From: Prorocentrum cordatum
Taxonomy: Eukaryota; Sar; Dinophyceae; Prorocentrales; Prorocentraceae
Reading direction: 5' to 3'
Length of the DNA: 64,000 nucleotides
Assembly: GCA_963575745.1 (NCBI GenBank)
Contig: CAUYUJ010001758.1
Span: 394,560-458,559, forward strand
Shown piece after piece: positions 9,928-21,519 of the stretch (within the stretch, counting starts at the first letter, position 1; the number at the start of each line of letters is the position of its first letter). Both the position numbers and the translations under genes were made by a program. The notes under the pieces are model-generated. The model did no database searches and had not been told where the DNA came from. It was given only the letters and a program-made list of their open reading frames with translations.

Positions 9928-10605
9928 GCGGTAGGGTTTGGTTGTTCGGGTAGGTGCTGGGGCCAGGGTGGTCGGGTTAGGGCACAGGGTGGTAGGGTTG
10001 GGGTGCTAGGGTTAAGGTCTTAGGGTGCGGGTGTAAGTGTTCGGGTGTTACGTTCTGGGTGTGTGGGGGGGTAGAAGTAGGGTTAGTTAGTTTCAGGGGT
10101 CAGGGCAGGGTTACTGTTAGGGTTAGTATTCAGGGTTTGGTTTTGGGTTTGGGTTTAGGGTGAGGGTTCGGGTTAGGGGTTCGGAGTCAGGGTTAGGGTT
10201 AGGGTTAAGGGGCTAGTGGTTAGGAGTTAGGGTAGGGTTAGGGTCAGGATTAGGGTTCGGGTTAGGGGTTGGGATTAGGGGTTGGGGGTTAGTGTCAGGG
10301 CAGTGGTGGGGGTTTGGAATAGGGTTTAGGGTTAGGGTTAGGGTCAGGGTTTAGGGTTTAGGTTAAGTTTAGGGGTTAGGGCAGGAGTTAGGGTTAGGGT
10401 TCAGGGTTAGGGTGAGGGGTTAGGGTAGGGTTTCTGTTAGGGTCAGGGTTTGGGGTTCGGGATAGGGTGTAGGGTTTAGGCATTAGGGTTAGGGTTATGG
10501 GATTCGGATCAGGGGTCCGGGTCGGGGCTAGGGTTAGGCTTAGGGGTTAGGATTAGGGGTTGGGGTTAGGGGTTGCGGGGTTGGGGTAGGGGTTCGGGTA
10601 GGAGT
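9928..10605 (+). repeat. Degenerate telomere-like block 1 (TTAGGG type)
   Basis: Dense GGTTAGGG, GGTTTAGGG, GGGTTCGG and GGGTCAGG variants, all G-rich on the plus strand. Interstitial, so not a chromosome end in this window. Confidence 0.9.
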
Positions 10606-11385
10606 CCAAAATGCCCTCCTAGATATCAAGCCGTCTAGCTCACTCCCACCCGCCCTCCCAACACATAAGTGACACCAGAGCCTCAGCATGTTCAGCGGTC
10701 GACTCTGGATGGGCAGCTACTGGGAACCAACACCGAGCCCATGTGCGCGACGCTGGGGCGAGGTGCGCCACGCGTGACAGGCGCGCCACGCGCGCCAGGC
10801 ACCCTTGGGACCCGAGCGTGCCAGGCACGCCTGGTGCGCCAGAGGCGCCTCTGCGTCTGCCAGGTGCGCCTGCGCACGTGACAGCACACATCGGTAAACA
10901 TGCCGGCACCAACCACCCTTGTCGAAAACCGATGCCCATCATTGTGTCTCGTGGGCCTGCGCACAGCAGGCCATACGCCACCACTCCCGCCGTCCCTGTC
11001 AAAAACCACTTGAGAGTGATCGCGGGGTGGCCGCGCATGATCCAGATTTAGCCGCGAGGTGCATTGTGTATTGTTTTTGTGTAAGGGATGGTGGCCCTGC
11101 GCACAGCACGCAACATGCTGACACCCCTGCCGTCCCTGTCAAAAAGCAATACAAAGTGCTCGCGGGCCTCACGAACATGACTCCAGACTTTAACCGAAGG
11201 GGTACTTTGTTTTTTTGTTGACATGGATGGTGGGTGGTGGGGCCGCATCGGGTTGGTTGCGCATGCTCCGAATTGGGAGGCAGAGTGTGTGTTCGTATTG
11301 TTTTTTGCCAAGGATGGTTGGGGGGGTCCTCATTGTTCCTGGTTGGCTGCCGGTCGCCTGGGGGAGGGGGTGTATCTAGTAGGAA
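10606..11385 (+). repeat. Diverged ~140-bp tandem units between telomere-like blocks
   Basis: Two to three degenerate units share TGCGCACAGCA, CGCCGTCCCTGTCAAAAA, a GTG(A/C)TCGCGGG phrase and CCAGA(T/C)TTTA (units near 10945 and 11083; a weak third near 11220). No gene seen. Confidence 0.55.
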
Positions 11386-11870
11386 ACAGTAATTCAGGTT
11401 CGGGTTTATGGTTTAGGGTTAGGGGTTACGGTTAGAGGGTAGGGTTCGGGTTAGGGTGCAGGGTTACGGCTTAGGCTTTAGGGCTAGGGTTAGGGGTTAA
11501 GGTTAGGGTTTCGGGTTAGGGGTCGGGGTTATGGTTTAGGGCTCGGGTTTTTGGGGTTAGAGGTTAGGGTTATGGTAGGGTTGGAGTTAGGGCTTAGGGT
11601 TAGGGGTTGGGGTTCGGGTTAGGGGTCCGGGTTAGGGATCAGGAATAAGGGTTAGAGTAGGGGTGTTAGGGTTTAGGGTATAGGGTAGGGGTTAGGGTTT
11701 AGGGTTTGGGGGTACGTTTAGGGCTAGCGTCGGGGTCAGGTTTACGGTTAGGGTTAGGGTTAGGGGTCAGGGTTAGGGTGAGGAGTTATGGGTAGGGGTT
11801 AGAGTTATCGGGGTCAGGGATCAGGGTAGGGGTCAGGGTCAGGGTTCACGTGGCAGGGTTTGGACGTCAG
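11386..11870 (+). repeat. Degenerate telomere-like block 2
   Basis: Same degenerate TTAGGG family and G-strand orientation as block 1. Confidence 0.9.
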
Positions 11871-11958
11871 GGCTGGGGTGTCGGGGTCAGGGTTTTGGAG
11901 TCCTGCTTCCGAGTCCAAAGGGGGGTGGGGTTCTGGGGTTCACACCGCGCCCCCCTGC

Positions 11959-12090
11959 AAGGAGGAAAGACTGGTCTACTCTGTAAGAACGGTTTTTCGA
12001 AGGCAGATCTGCCTTCAAAAAACCGTTTTTTTGAAGGCAGATCTGCCTTCAAAAAACCGTTCTTACAGAGTAGACCAGTCTTTCCTCCTT
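11959..12090. repeat. 132-bp near-perfect palindrome
   Basis: The arms begin AAGGAGGAAAGACTGG and end with the exact complement at 12090. Each arm also contains its own small palindrome around GGCAGATCTGCC, so the locus could fold as one long or two short hairpins. Confidence 0.92.
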
Positions 12091-12324
12091 TTTGAAAGGG
12101 GGAGGGGGGAGGGGCTATCCGGGACGACGGACCGGGAAAGAGGGGGGAGGGGGGGAGGCGGGTCCTCCGCCGACGACGGACCAGGGAAGGGGGGGAGGGG
12201 GTGGGGGTTCGCCCCTCCTCCCTTCTGGGGCATCCAGCGGCGCGACCTCTCTCTCTCTCTCTCGCTCTCCCTCTCTCTATGTGTATATATGTACACACAC
12301 GTAAATTTAGTATCCATATATATA
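12091..12324 (+). repeat. G-rich, (TC)n and (TA)n tracts
   Basis: Purine-rich DNA (12091-12220) with an inexact repeat of GACGACGGACCGGG/GACGACGGACCAGGG, then TC dinucleotides and a TA run ending at 12333. No gene. Confidence 0.7.
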
Positions 12325-12689
12325 TATATGTATCGGAGGTGAGGGGGTGAGATCGAAGTGGAACGGAGAGCCCCCCTACCGGGAAATCGATTTCGGTTTC
12401 GTGTTCGTGCGTGCCGTGCGGGCGGGCGAGGCGAAGCTGCGTGGGCGGGCGAGAAAAAGTCTCCTGTGGCTGAGGCGCGGCCGGACCAAATGTCTCCCTT
12501 CCGGGCGGCCGGTGGCCCGCGGTGTCCCGCCGGTGTCCCGCGAAAGTCCCGTGTGGCTGAGGCGCGGCCGGACCAAATGATTCCCTTCTGGGCGGCCGGT
12601 GGCCCGCGGTGTCCCGCCGGTGTCCCGCGGTGTCCCGCGGTGTCCCGCTGTGCCCCGCGGTGTCCCGCCGGTGTCCCGCGGTGTCCCGC

Positions 12690-12750
<61 letters not shown>

Positions 12751-13189
12751 CTGATGCTGATGCTGATGATGATGATGATGATGGTGATGCTGATGATGAT
12801 GATGCTGCTGATGATGATAACGATGCTGATGATGATGATGACGATGATGATGATGATGAGGATGATGGTGTCCCGATGATGATGATGATGATGCTGATGA
12901 TGATGATGACGATGATGATGATGATGATGCTGATGGTGTCCCGATGATGAGGATGATGATGATCATGATGATTATGTTGATGATCATGATGATGACGATG
13001 ATGGTGTCCCGATGATGATGAGTATGATGATATTGATGTTGATGATTCTGATTATGATCGTGTCCCGATGATGATGTTGATGATGATGAGGTTGATGATT
13101 ATGGCGTCCCGATGATGATTATTATGATGGTGATGAGGATGCTGATGATGATGATGATGGCGTCCCGATGGTGATGACGATGATGATTG

Positions 13190-13221
<32 letters not shown>

Positions 13222-13352
13222 GTCATGCTGATCTTGGTAATGATGATGATGGTGCCCAGATGATGACTGTGATGATGATGCTGATGATGATGCTGATGAT
13301 GCTGATGATGATGATGATGTCGAGGATGAGGATGAGATGATGATGGTGTCCC

Positions 13353-13404
<52 letters not shown>

Positions 13405-13951
13405 GTGACGATAACGATGGTGATCATGATTGTGTCGCGATGATGATGCTGCTGATGATGATGATGATGATGACGATGACTGTGTCCCGATGTTGCTGAT
13501 GATGATGATGCTGATGATGATGATTGTGATGATGCTGATGATGGTGATGGTGGTGTCCCGATGATGTTGATGACCGTGATGATGATGTTGGTGTTGATGA
13601 TGAGGACGGTGTCCCGATTATGATGCTGTTGGTGATGACGATGTTGATGTTGATGTTGCTGATGATGATGACGTTGATTGTGAGAGCGGTTGTGATATCG
13701 ATAGTGAGATCGATAGTGAGACCGAATGTGATATCGATTGTGAGATCGATTGTGAGATCGACTGTGAGATCGATAGTCAGATCAATTGTGAGATAGATCG
13801 GGTGAGATCGATTGTGAGATCGATCGAGGGAGATCGATCGAGCGAGACCGATACTGAGATCGATAGTGAGATCGATAGTGAGACCGATCGAGTGAGACGT
13901 TTGTTCCTCCCCCCCCCGAACCTCCTTATCACCCGAAGGGTGGTCGTATAG

Positions 13952-13957
<6 letters not shown>
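12325..13957 (-). repeat. Composite element H, right copy (inverted)
   Basis: The reverse complement repeats the order of the left copy: CCTATACGACCACCC head (13900-13957), TCGATCTCACAA-type 12-mers (13680-13895), a GGTGTCCCG zone, CTGTGGCTG-bearing units, and the AAATCGATTTCGG tail. The GGTGTCCCG zone has expanded with GAT triplets. Confidence 0.8.
12690..13670 (+). repeat. (GAT)n array punctuated by GGTGTCCCG
   Basis: GAT, GCT and GAC triplets are interrupted about every 45-95 bp by GGTGTCCCG or close variants. The same 9-mer is tandem just upstream (12520-12690), so the punctuation probably descends from it. Confidence 0.9.
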
Positions 13958-13960
<3 letters not shown>

Positions 13961-13994
<34 letters not shown>

Positions 13995-14042
13995 TATGTC
14001 GCTTTCTGTGTGTGTGTGTTTCCCTCTGCCTCTCTCTTTTCG

Positions 14043-14076
<34 letters not shown>

Positions 14077-14165
14077 TTCTCTTTCTTGCTGTTGGTCCAC
14101 CCTCATACCTTTGTTCTCTGTTCCCTCACCCTCTCACTCTCCCTCTCTCTCTCTCTCGCTCACTC
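13961..14165 (+). repeat. (TA)n and (CT)n tracts
   Basis: TA dinucleotides 13961-13991, then GT and a long CT-rich tract to about 14160. Confidence 0.9.
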
Positions 14166-14930
14166 CCGTCTGGCTTTGTACGTTCTGCATTTCCCTAAAA
14201 ACAAGTCAGCGCGTGATAGTCCCCAAGGTTACACATTGACTTGTCAGTGGCGCTGCACTGGACAAGACAAAACGCATGCTCTTGCACATATGTTAGGGAC
14301 AGTAGTAAACGAGTTACACAGCACATGCATACGTAGTTAGTTGCAGACGGCCGCTGTAGAGTAGGTCGTTGTGGCGCTTTCCACGTTGTTGTTTTTTTGT
14401 CCAGCGCTGATCTTGTTGGGAACAACGGGGACGGATCCTGAGGTTTACTTCTTGTTGTTTATGGAAACCTTTTAACGCGCAGCATAGACATGCGCGGCGC
14501 TTGGATGTGTGTTGGTGGCGGATGCCGTGGCGTGTCCAGGAAGCGGTGCGCTTCTGCGTTTTATGAAAATTACTCCGTTTGCATGCCACCAAGACATCGT
14601 CCAATCTCACACGGCAGGTACCGTCCGCATGTGCTTTAAATTGGGCTGGCCATGTCAAGACATCGGACGAACACGTGTAATGTTTTGTGTTATCCCGAGG
14701 GGGGTTGACAATAAGAGAAGACAGGCGTGGTTTCGCATGGCTGCTCACTGGCATGCCCGCCCAACCAAAAGCGCAGGACAGTATGTTGTTGACGTGGCTC
14801 CCCCATGTCATCCGAACAAGAAACAGCTTACGTTCTAAAGTACGTGTGTTTTCAGTGGATCCCGACGTCGGGCTTGAGCCCGTGAGCCCGGCCAAAACTC
14901 CGCCAGCGGAGTCTGAGCCGGGGCCGCTGG
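14166..14930. other. Low-copy DNA, no gene called
   Basis: About 50% GC and free of simple repeats. Overlapping frames of 110-190 codons exist on both strands, but none shows a recognisable domain or splice context. Confidence 0.35.
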
Positions 14931-17900
14931 CGGGTTGGTCAGACTAGGCCTCACGCCTGCCCGCTCCGCCGCACGGGAGTGCCCAAACCACGGATCATCG
15001 CGATGGCCACTTCGGACCCGCGCAGCGCGAGCACCCTCCGCCCGCGCATTTACAACGCCCTGTTTCGCCACCGCGGCAGGGTGTCGCGAAACTCGCCGTC
15101 GAGCGCCGTGCGCCTCTGTTTTGGCTGGCGGCGGGGGCAACGGCGCACACGGTGTTCGACGAGATGCCTGTTCGCATGCTCCAAGGACGTCATGATCGCT
15201 GTTCCCAGCGAGGAAGGGATGCATAGCGGACAATGGCCCCGCGCGCGCCCACTCCTTTCAGATTCCTGATGTCCCAAGCGCAGTCGACCACCTCGCAGCA
15301 ATGGCACGAAATCCTTTTGGGGCGGCTCCGGCCGCAAATGCCGCGAATTTGCCCGCGTCGCAGAGGTCGCGGCGGCCGAGAGGCAGCGGTGCGGGCGCAA
15401 GCTGGCGGCGCCCGAGAAGGCGTGGACGTGCTTCAACGAGCTCGTCAAAGCGTTCGACGGCGCCGCGATCTTCAATTTGAGCGCAAAGTTTTCTGACATT
15501 CGGCCATCGTGTGAGTTAGCGAAGGGGTGCAATAGGTGGGGTCCATTGGTGAGCGCAGACTGGCGCCAGCACGGGCTGGGTCGACGGCGCAGGCGTCTCA
15601 CTTCTTCGCCAATTTGGAGGCCCGCTGCAGCCGCGGCGCGGGCGGCGAGATTTGCCGCGCAGCCGAAATCAACGCCTGGTCCCATGCCGCCGTCGCGCCC
15701 TGCATTTCGAGCCCGTCGGAACTCGCGCTGCATAGGGGCCTCTTGGTCTGGCGCAGATCATTCCCGCCGCCGCGAGACCAATATGCAACGCTTTGGGCAG
15801 ATGTTTCTGACCAGCGCCCCTCTCTGTGCCCAGCGAATGGCCTGCCTCGCCTTTCGGGCCCCCTTTCGGGGCGCTCTTGGAGGAGACTGAGACCTCCGGG
15901 GCCCTTCCTGGGGCCCCATGCCCTCGTTGGCTTCGCTGGGCCTTCGCCAGCGTCAAACCGCGGAGGGCCCGGGGTCTTGGAGGGCTGCGGGCGCCGCGCC
16001 CGCTCCCACGGCGTTCCCTCAATCGCGCTCGCCTCTCCTCTCCGCGCGATGCGGGGGCGCTCCTGGGCGCTTGTGGGGCCGCCCCGGATCTCCGCGCGTC
16101 GGATCCTTGTCGGGCTTCTGCCGCGCGCCCAGGGGGCCGCGCAGGGCGCTCGTAGGCCGCGCGGAACTCCCCCCGGGGCGTCAGAGACCATTGCGTGGCT
16201 GAGGCGACCCGGAGGGAGCGCCGGGTGCTTGACAGGGCCGCTCTTCGCGCCCATGGCCGCGCCGGCGAACAGTCTGCCGGGCGACGTCGCGCGCGAAGGA
16301 TTCGGCGCCATTGATTCGACCGCGCGTTCGGGTACCTCGGCACGTCCGCCGCCGCGCCTGCGGCCCAGCTATGTCTGGCGATTGTTTGATCGATGGCCGC
16401 AATCGCGATGGCGACGATAAAGACGACAACGCTGACGGCGAGGAGGACAACAACGACCGGCGAGATAATGAAGGCCATCACGATAACAATGGCGCGGGCG
16501 AGGAGGAGGGCGGGGGGTCGATGGCGCGGGCGACGGCGGTGACATTCTACAACGGCGGTGGGGGAGACCAGGAGGAATTGGGACAACCCATCGATACCTG
16601 TCCCATGCGCTTTTCGAGGAACTCCCAGGGTGGTCTGTTCGGCCGCGGTGGACATGTCCGCGCCTCATTCGGAGCAGTGCTGCGTGGCCTCGGGGTCGTC
16701 TCAGTCTTGGGCCGTTGCGGGGCCGCCAAGTGCCCCCCCTTTGGCCATGTTCGGCGTTTTCTGAGCCGCCTGGGAAGTTCCCCAGGGCCGTCGCGGGGCC
16801 GCGCGAGGCCGCGCCGGGCCTTCGGGTGTTCCTGAGGCTCCGCAGGCGATCTCGGGTGCAACTTGGGGTTGTCGCGAATTTGTTTCGCGCCGCACCGGGG
16901 GCCGCGTCGGGCGGTCTTGGAGCTATTTAGGCTCAGCGCGGCAGCGCCGGCGTCGGCGCGGGCGCATCGTCGCTGCAAGGGGGGGCGCGCCCACCGATGT
17001 TGCGGGCGATGGGCCCTCGGGGGGGGGGGGGGCGGGCGGCGCGCGCGACGCTCTGGGAGGATCGGTCGACGCGGAACGGCTCCTGGGCGCATGAGCATTG
17101 CGACGTCCCAGCGCGGCGGCGGATCTCGCCTTTCCTGATGGCGCTCTCAGCGAAGAAGGGTACGCGCCGCGCTGCATCCCAGCTCTGGTTGTCTTCTGGG
17201 CCAGCTCGCCGCGCCTCTTATAGGGTTGCGCGCGCCCATCCTGATGTTCTGTGGAGGCAATGGATCTGCGGGCTGCAGTTCAGTGCTAGTGGCATGCATC
17301 GTTTGAAAGCAAGGCGGTGGTCTGTCGGTCGCGCGCAGTGCTCGCGCGCGCGCTGCTCGCGCCAGATTAGCCAACTACTCATCGCCCGCATTTCCACGCG
17401 CCCCCCCCCCCCCCCCCTCTCTGTTCCAGTCCGCCCCCTCTCCTCGTCCATCGATTCCGCCCCCTCCCCGCCGTTCTACGTTTCCAATAGCTCTGCCATC
17501 GATGCTCATGCTTCTTCCGCCATTTCTCTGTTTGTTGCTTTCCATGGCCATGTCCGTTCCCCGCCGCTGCCTCTCCCCCCTCGCCTTGTCCTTGCTTTTC
17601 TCCCGCTTCAGCCATTGCGCCTCTTCTTCCTCATGCTTATCCCCCATCCGCTTTATCATCCGAGTTCCTTCTCGTCTGTCTCGCTGGCGTTTCGACGGCG
17701 CCGGGCTTGGCCGCGATGAGGCGCAGGGCGTCGGGGGCCCGCCGAATCTCGGCCCCCGCCCGCGGGGCGGCCGCCGGCCCTCGCGGGCGTCCGGCGCGGC
17801 GCCCGCCCATGGCGCGCAGCGGCGGACAGCCAGAGTCGATCGGGGCATTCGGAGGACGGATTCGGAGCGCGCGCGACCGACGCCCCCCGCCGATCTGCGG

Positions 17901-20254
17901 GTTCGGCGCGCGCGCGCCGCCAATAACCCGCCCGCGATGAGCGGGTCCGGCGCGCGCGCGCCGGGCGACCCGAGGACCGTCTGGGATCGGGGGGCGCGCC
18001 CGCAGTTGGCCCCGCGGGCGCGCGCCCCGCCCGCTGAGCGGCGCCCGAGCTTGCCCGGGGACTCTGTCCGCAATTGACGAACGGGCGTTCGGAGATGGGG
18101 GGGCGATAATTGGGCGGCGTCGGGGGCTGCGCGAAAGGGGCCCTGCAGGGGCCCGAAACGAGCCCCCTGGGGCCCCGAAGGGGTGCGAAAGGTCACGAAA
18201 GGTGCGCCCTTCTCACCCCCGCATCTATCGCCGCCCCATTAGTGAACGCCCGATGACGGCGCTATCAGCGGCCCAGTGACAGTTGCCTACACATACTAGT
18301 AGCGCCCGCGGAAGGCCCCGGGAAGGCGGCAGCCCGCGCAACGAAGAAGAATGCGCGGGTTCAGTCGATGCGCGCGACGACATCATGTCGCGCCGACCTT
18401 CGCGCGCGGCGGCGGGCTGGGGGGGGGGGCCTTTGTCTGCGCGTTTCAGGCGCCGTCATGTTAGGAAACGCGACGCTGCTCGGCATCGAGGACAGAGGAG
18501 CGGACGGCAAAGGGGACTAGATGGGACGGGGGCGACGAAGGAGGGGCGCAGTGGGATCGGCGGGGGGAACGAGGACAGGCGAGGCAGTCTCGGGCCGGCC
18601 GAGATCTCCAATGGACCGTCTTGGGTCCGCCCGGCCTCATTGGGCGAGAGCGAGGGGTCAGGGGGGGCGGGGCGCGGCGGGGGCGGCGGGGAAAATGGCG
18701 AGGGGCGGGGGGGGGTGGGCGGCGCGGATGAGGGCGGCGGGGCCGGGGGCGATGGCCAGAAGGGGGGGCGAGCGTTGAGGCGTGGGCGCAGGGGGGGATG
18801 GGGGCGGGGGGGCGGTAGCGCCACCGACGCAGCCGCTCGTTGTTCAGCGTTGCCCAAGCGAGGGTCTGGGTCCATCGGGGCAGCGGCAACCGAGAGGTGA
18901 CTGATGGCGCCGGCCCCGGGTCGCCATGGCGCGCGATTGCGTTGAAGCGCGCGCGAACGCGCGCTGTTCGCAAGGCGCCAGCGTCGCCGCTTGCCGAGCC
19001 GCCTGGTCTTCGAGATTGCACGCCCGGCCAGATCAGCGCACTGTCGGGCCTTTGCGGACTGGGGCGGCGACCGTTGCGCATTGGCCCAAGCTTTGGATCC
19101 GACCACAACTCTACGTCGCGAGGCCGAGTTGCGCGTTATTTTTACTTGTCGCGCAAAGGGCGCCCGGCCCGCTGGATTGCCCCGCTGCGCTCTCGGGGCC
19201 CAGGGCGTCGCTCCGATGAATTCGTGAGCGTGCTCGGATTGCGCGAGGTAGCTGCGGGCGCGTTCGCCCGGGGATTGCGTCGTCGTTCGGCAGATGAGTC
19301 GGCGAATTTCTTGGAGGGGGGCGCGCCAAATCCAGTTCGGCAGATTTCGACCCCGGCATTCGCAGTCGCCTTATCGACGGCATGCGAGCGGCAACCAGTT
19401 GAGAGGACGGTTGGGGCGATTTGCTGAATGTCGCCGAGCTGCGGGTTCGCGCGCGCCAGAACTGCCGCGGCGACGGGCCCCGCTGCCACCCTTTCCCAGC
19501 CGCTGCGCGCAGGGTCCGCTGCCTCCAGGCCGCCCTGCCGCGAAGAACATGCGACGGCGGGCGCGGTGCCCGGGGGCGCGCACCGCGCCGCCGCCGATGG
19601 CGGCGCGGCCGCGGGCGGCGCCGGGCGCGGCGCGGGACAAGGGCGCGGGCGCCGCGGAGGGCCCTGCTGACCTCCCGTGGCCCAGCCAGTCGGAGGTTCT
19701 TTGGAGTTTTCGCGCGTCGTGCGGGCCCAGGGGAGGGGGTCGCCGTCGCCCGTGGAGGTTTTCGGATGTTTGGGGGGGGCCCTCGATTTCCTGGCGACGA
19801 TTCGCCGCGGGCTTTTAAAGGGTTGGGGCGCTGCTACGCAGCCCCGCCGCCTTTTCAGAAGATCGCCCCCTCGCGCCGCCCTCTGGCGCGCGGCGAGCGG
19901 GGCGGCCATGGGGGAATGTTTCGGCGCTCGTCCGAGATCGGCAGGGAAGTCAACGACCTCGTGCGGACGTCGCCAGCGGCGCGGCGTTGCGCGCCGCTTG
20001 CGCGCGGCGCCCGAGTGGACGGGAGTTGTGCAGCGACGTTTTTGCGGCGGTATCGGGCTTGCCGAGCCAGACAACCCGCCGGTCGGGCTGGCCAGCAAAA
20101 CGCGCGCTTTGACAGGGGGCGGCCCGAACAAAGAGATGCGTGCCCTATGTATTTCCTACGTGACGCGAATGTTTGCGTTGGCGCTCCCTGCTGAAGGACA
20201 CATCGCCAGATTTGCACGATCTGCGATGCCATCATCTCCGCCGCGCCTCACACG
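14931..20254. other. 5-kb CpG-rich island, no recognised gene
   Basis: Unusually rich in CG and GCGC and nearly free of triplet arrays, apart from a C run at 17400-17418. Many long frames overlap on all six frames, as expected from GC content alone. A possible donor (GTGAGT at 15511) follows a stretch that could encode a Lys/Arg/Ala-rich exon, but the frame is ambiguous, so no CDS is called. Confidence 0.45.
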
Positions 20255-21128
20255 AGCCCACGAAAGTGGCGACAACTAGGCACTTCGTGGTCCCGCAGGG
20301 AGCCGCGAGGTCTCGGCTGGATCCGCGAGACCCCCGACTCCGTTGGAATTCCCAGGAGCCAACAGACATGGCGACATTTGCGCAGTTCGCAGCCACCAAT
20401 TGCGCCGCGAGGTCCCGTCTAGGTGCGCGTGGCCCCCGACTCCGCGGGACCTTCCAGGAGCCCACGAAACAGATGGTGATTGCGTAGTCCGCAGCCACCC
20501 GCTGAGCAGTTAGGTCTCGTCTGGGCGCGCGTGGCCCCGACCCCGTTGAACGCCCATGGGTCCACGAAAGTGGCGACGCATGCGCAGTTCGCAGCCGCCC
20601 AGGGAGCTGCGAAGTCGCGCCGGGATTTGTGTATTTCCCGATTCCGCCCCCCCCTCCCCCCTTCCAGGAACCCACGAAAGTGACGACAAATGCTCACTTC
20701 GGAGCCACCCAGCGATCAGCGAGGTCCCGCGTGGGTGCGCGTATTCCCCTGCTCCGCCGTGCCTCTTAGGAACCCACGAAAGTGGCGACAGTTGCGCAGT
20801 TCGCAGCCACCCAGGGAGCCGCGAGGTCTCGTCTGCATCCGCGTATTCACTGATTCCGCCACCAATCCTCCCAGGAACCCGCGAAAACGGGAAGAATTGC
20901 GCAGTTCGCAGCCACCACAGGAGCAGCAGGGTCTCGCCTGGATCCGCACACTCCCCGATTCCACTGTGCCTTGTAGGAGCCCACGGAAGTGGCGACAGTT
21001 GGGCAGTTCGCAGCCACCCAGGGAACCGCGAGGTCTCGTCTGCGTCTGCGTATGCCCCGGCTCTGCTGAACCTCCCAGGAACCCACGAGCATCGCGCCAA
21101 TTGCGCAGTTCGCAGCTCCCCCCCTTGA
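20255..21128 (+). repeat. ~102-bp tandem array J, 9 units
   Basis: TGCGCAGTTCGCAGCCACC or variants recur at 20383, 20485, 20585, 20695, 20796, 20902, 21004 and 21106, with a first unit near 20281. Each unit also has CCACGAAAGTGGCGAC and GCGAGGTCTCGTCTG. The TTCGTGG...CAGGGAGC phrase of the first unit resembles satellite C. Confidence 0.88.
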
Positions 21129-21198
21129 GGCCCTCCACGGCCTCCAGTGTATTTGAGGAGGTGGCGTATCGATAAACAATCCCAGCAGGGGCCCGATG

Positions 21199-21253
21199 GC
21201 CAGGCCATACCAGCATGGATATCCAGTGGATATCCATGCTGGTATGGCCTGGC
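21199..21253. repeat. 55-bp palindrome, 1-nt spacer
   Basis: Perfect 27-bp arms, 21199-21225 and 21227-21253, around a single G; the arm begins GCCAGGCCATACCAGC. Confidence 0.93.
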
Positions 21254-21412
21254 AACAAACAGATGTTTGCCATATCCTGGACAAGTAATCGCACGGCCGC
21301 TGCTCACAGGGGCGCGGGGAGTTGATCAATTATTGAGGACGTCTGCGTGCAGATGTGTAGCCATAGGCGAGCGGATTGTAGCCATGCGAACACGTTTTTT
21401 TCATGAGCATGA

Positions 21413-21425
21413 GGTGTGTGTGTGT

Positions 21426-21518
<93 letters not shown>

Positions 21519-21519
21519 T
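21413..21519 (+). repeat. (GT)n microsatellite
   Basis: About 50 GT units with one TATG interruption. Confidence 0.97.

Noticed and set aside
10640-11038. 132-codon minus-strand frame between telomere-like blocks
   Set aside because: Covers diverged tandem units; no recognisable domain and a competing frame on the opposite strand.
9928-11870. Chromosome end
   Set aside because: Telomere-like repeats are degenerate and internal, with ordinary sequence on both sides.
15233-15512. Possible exon before GTGAGT at 15511
   Set aside because: Three frames look equally plausible and no acceptor or neighbouring exon was found.
19142-20131. 329-codon minus-strand frame
   Set aside because: Overlaps several equally long frames in CpG-rich DNA; no domain, and composition as expected from GC content.
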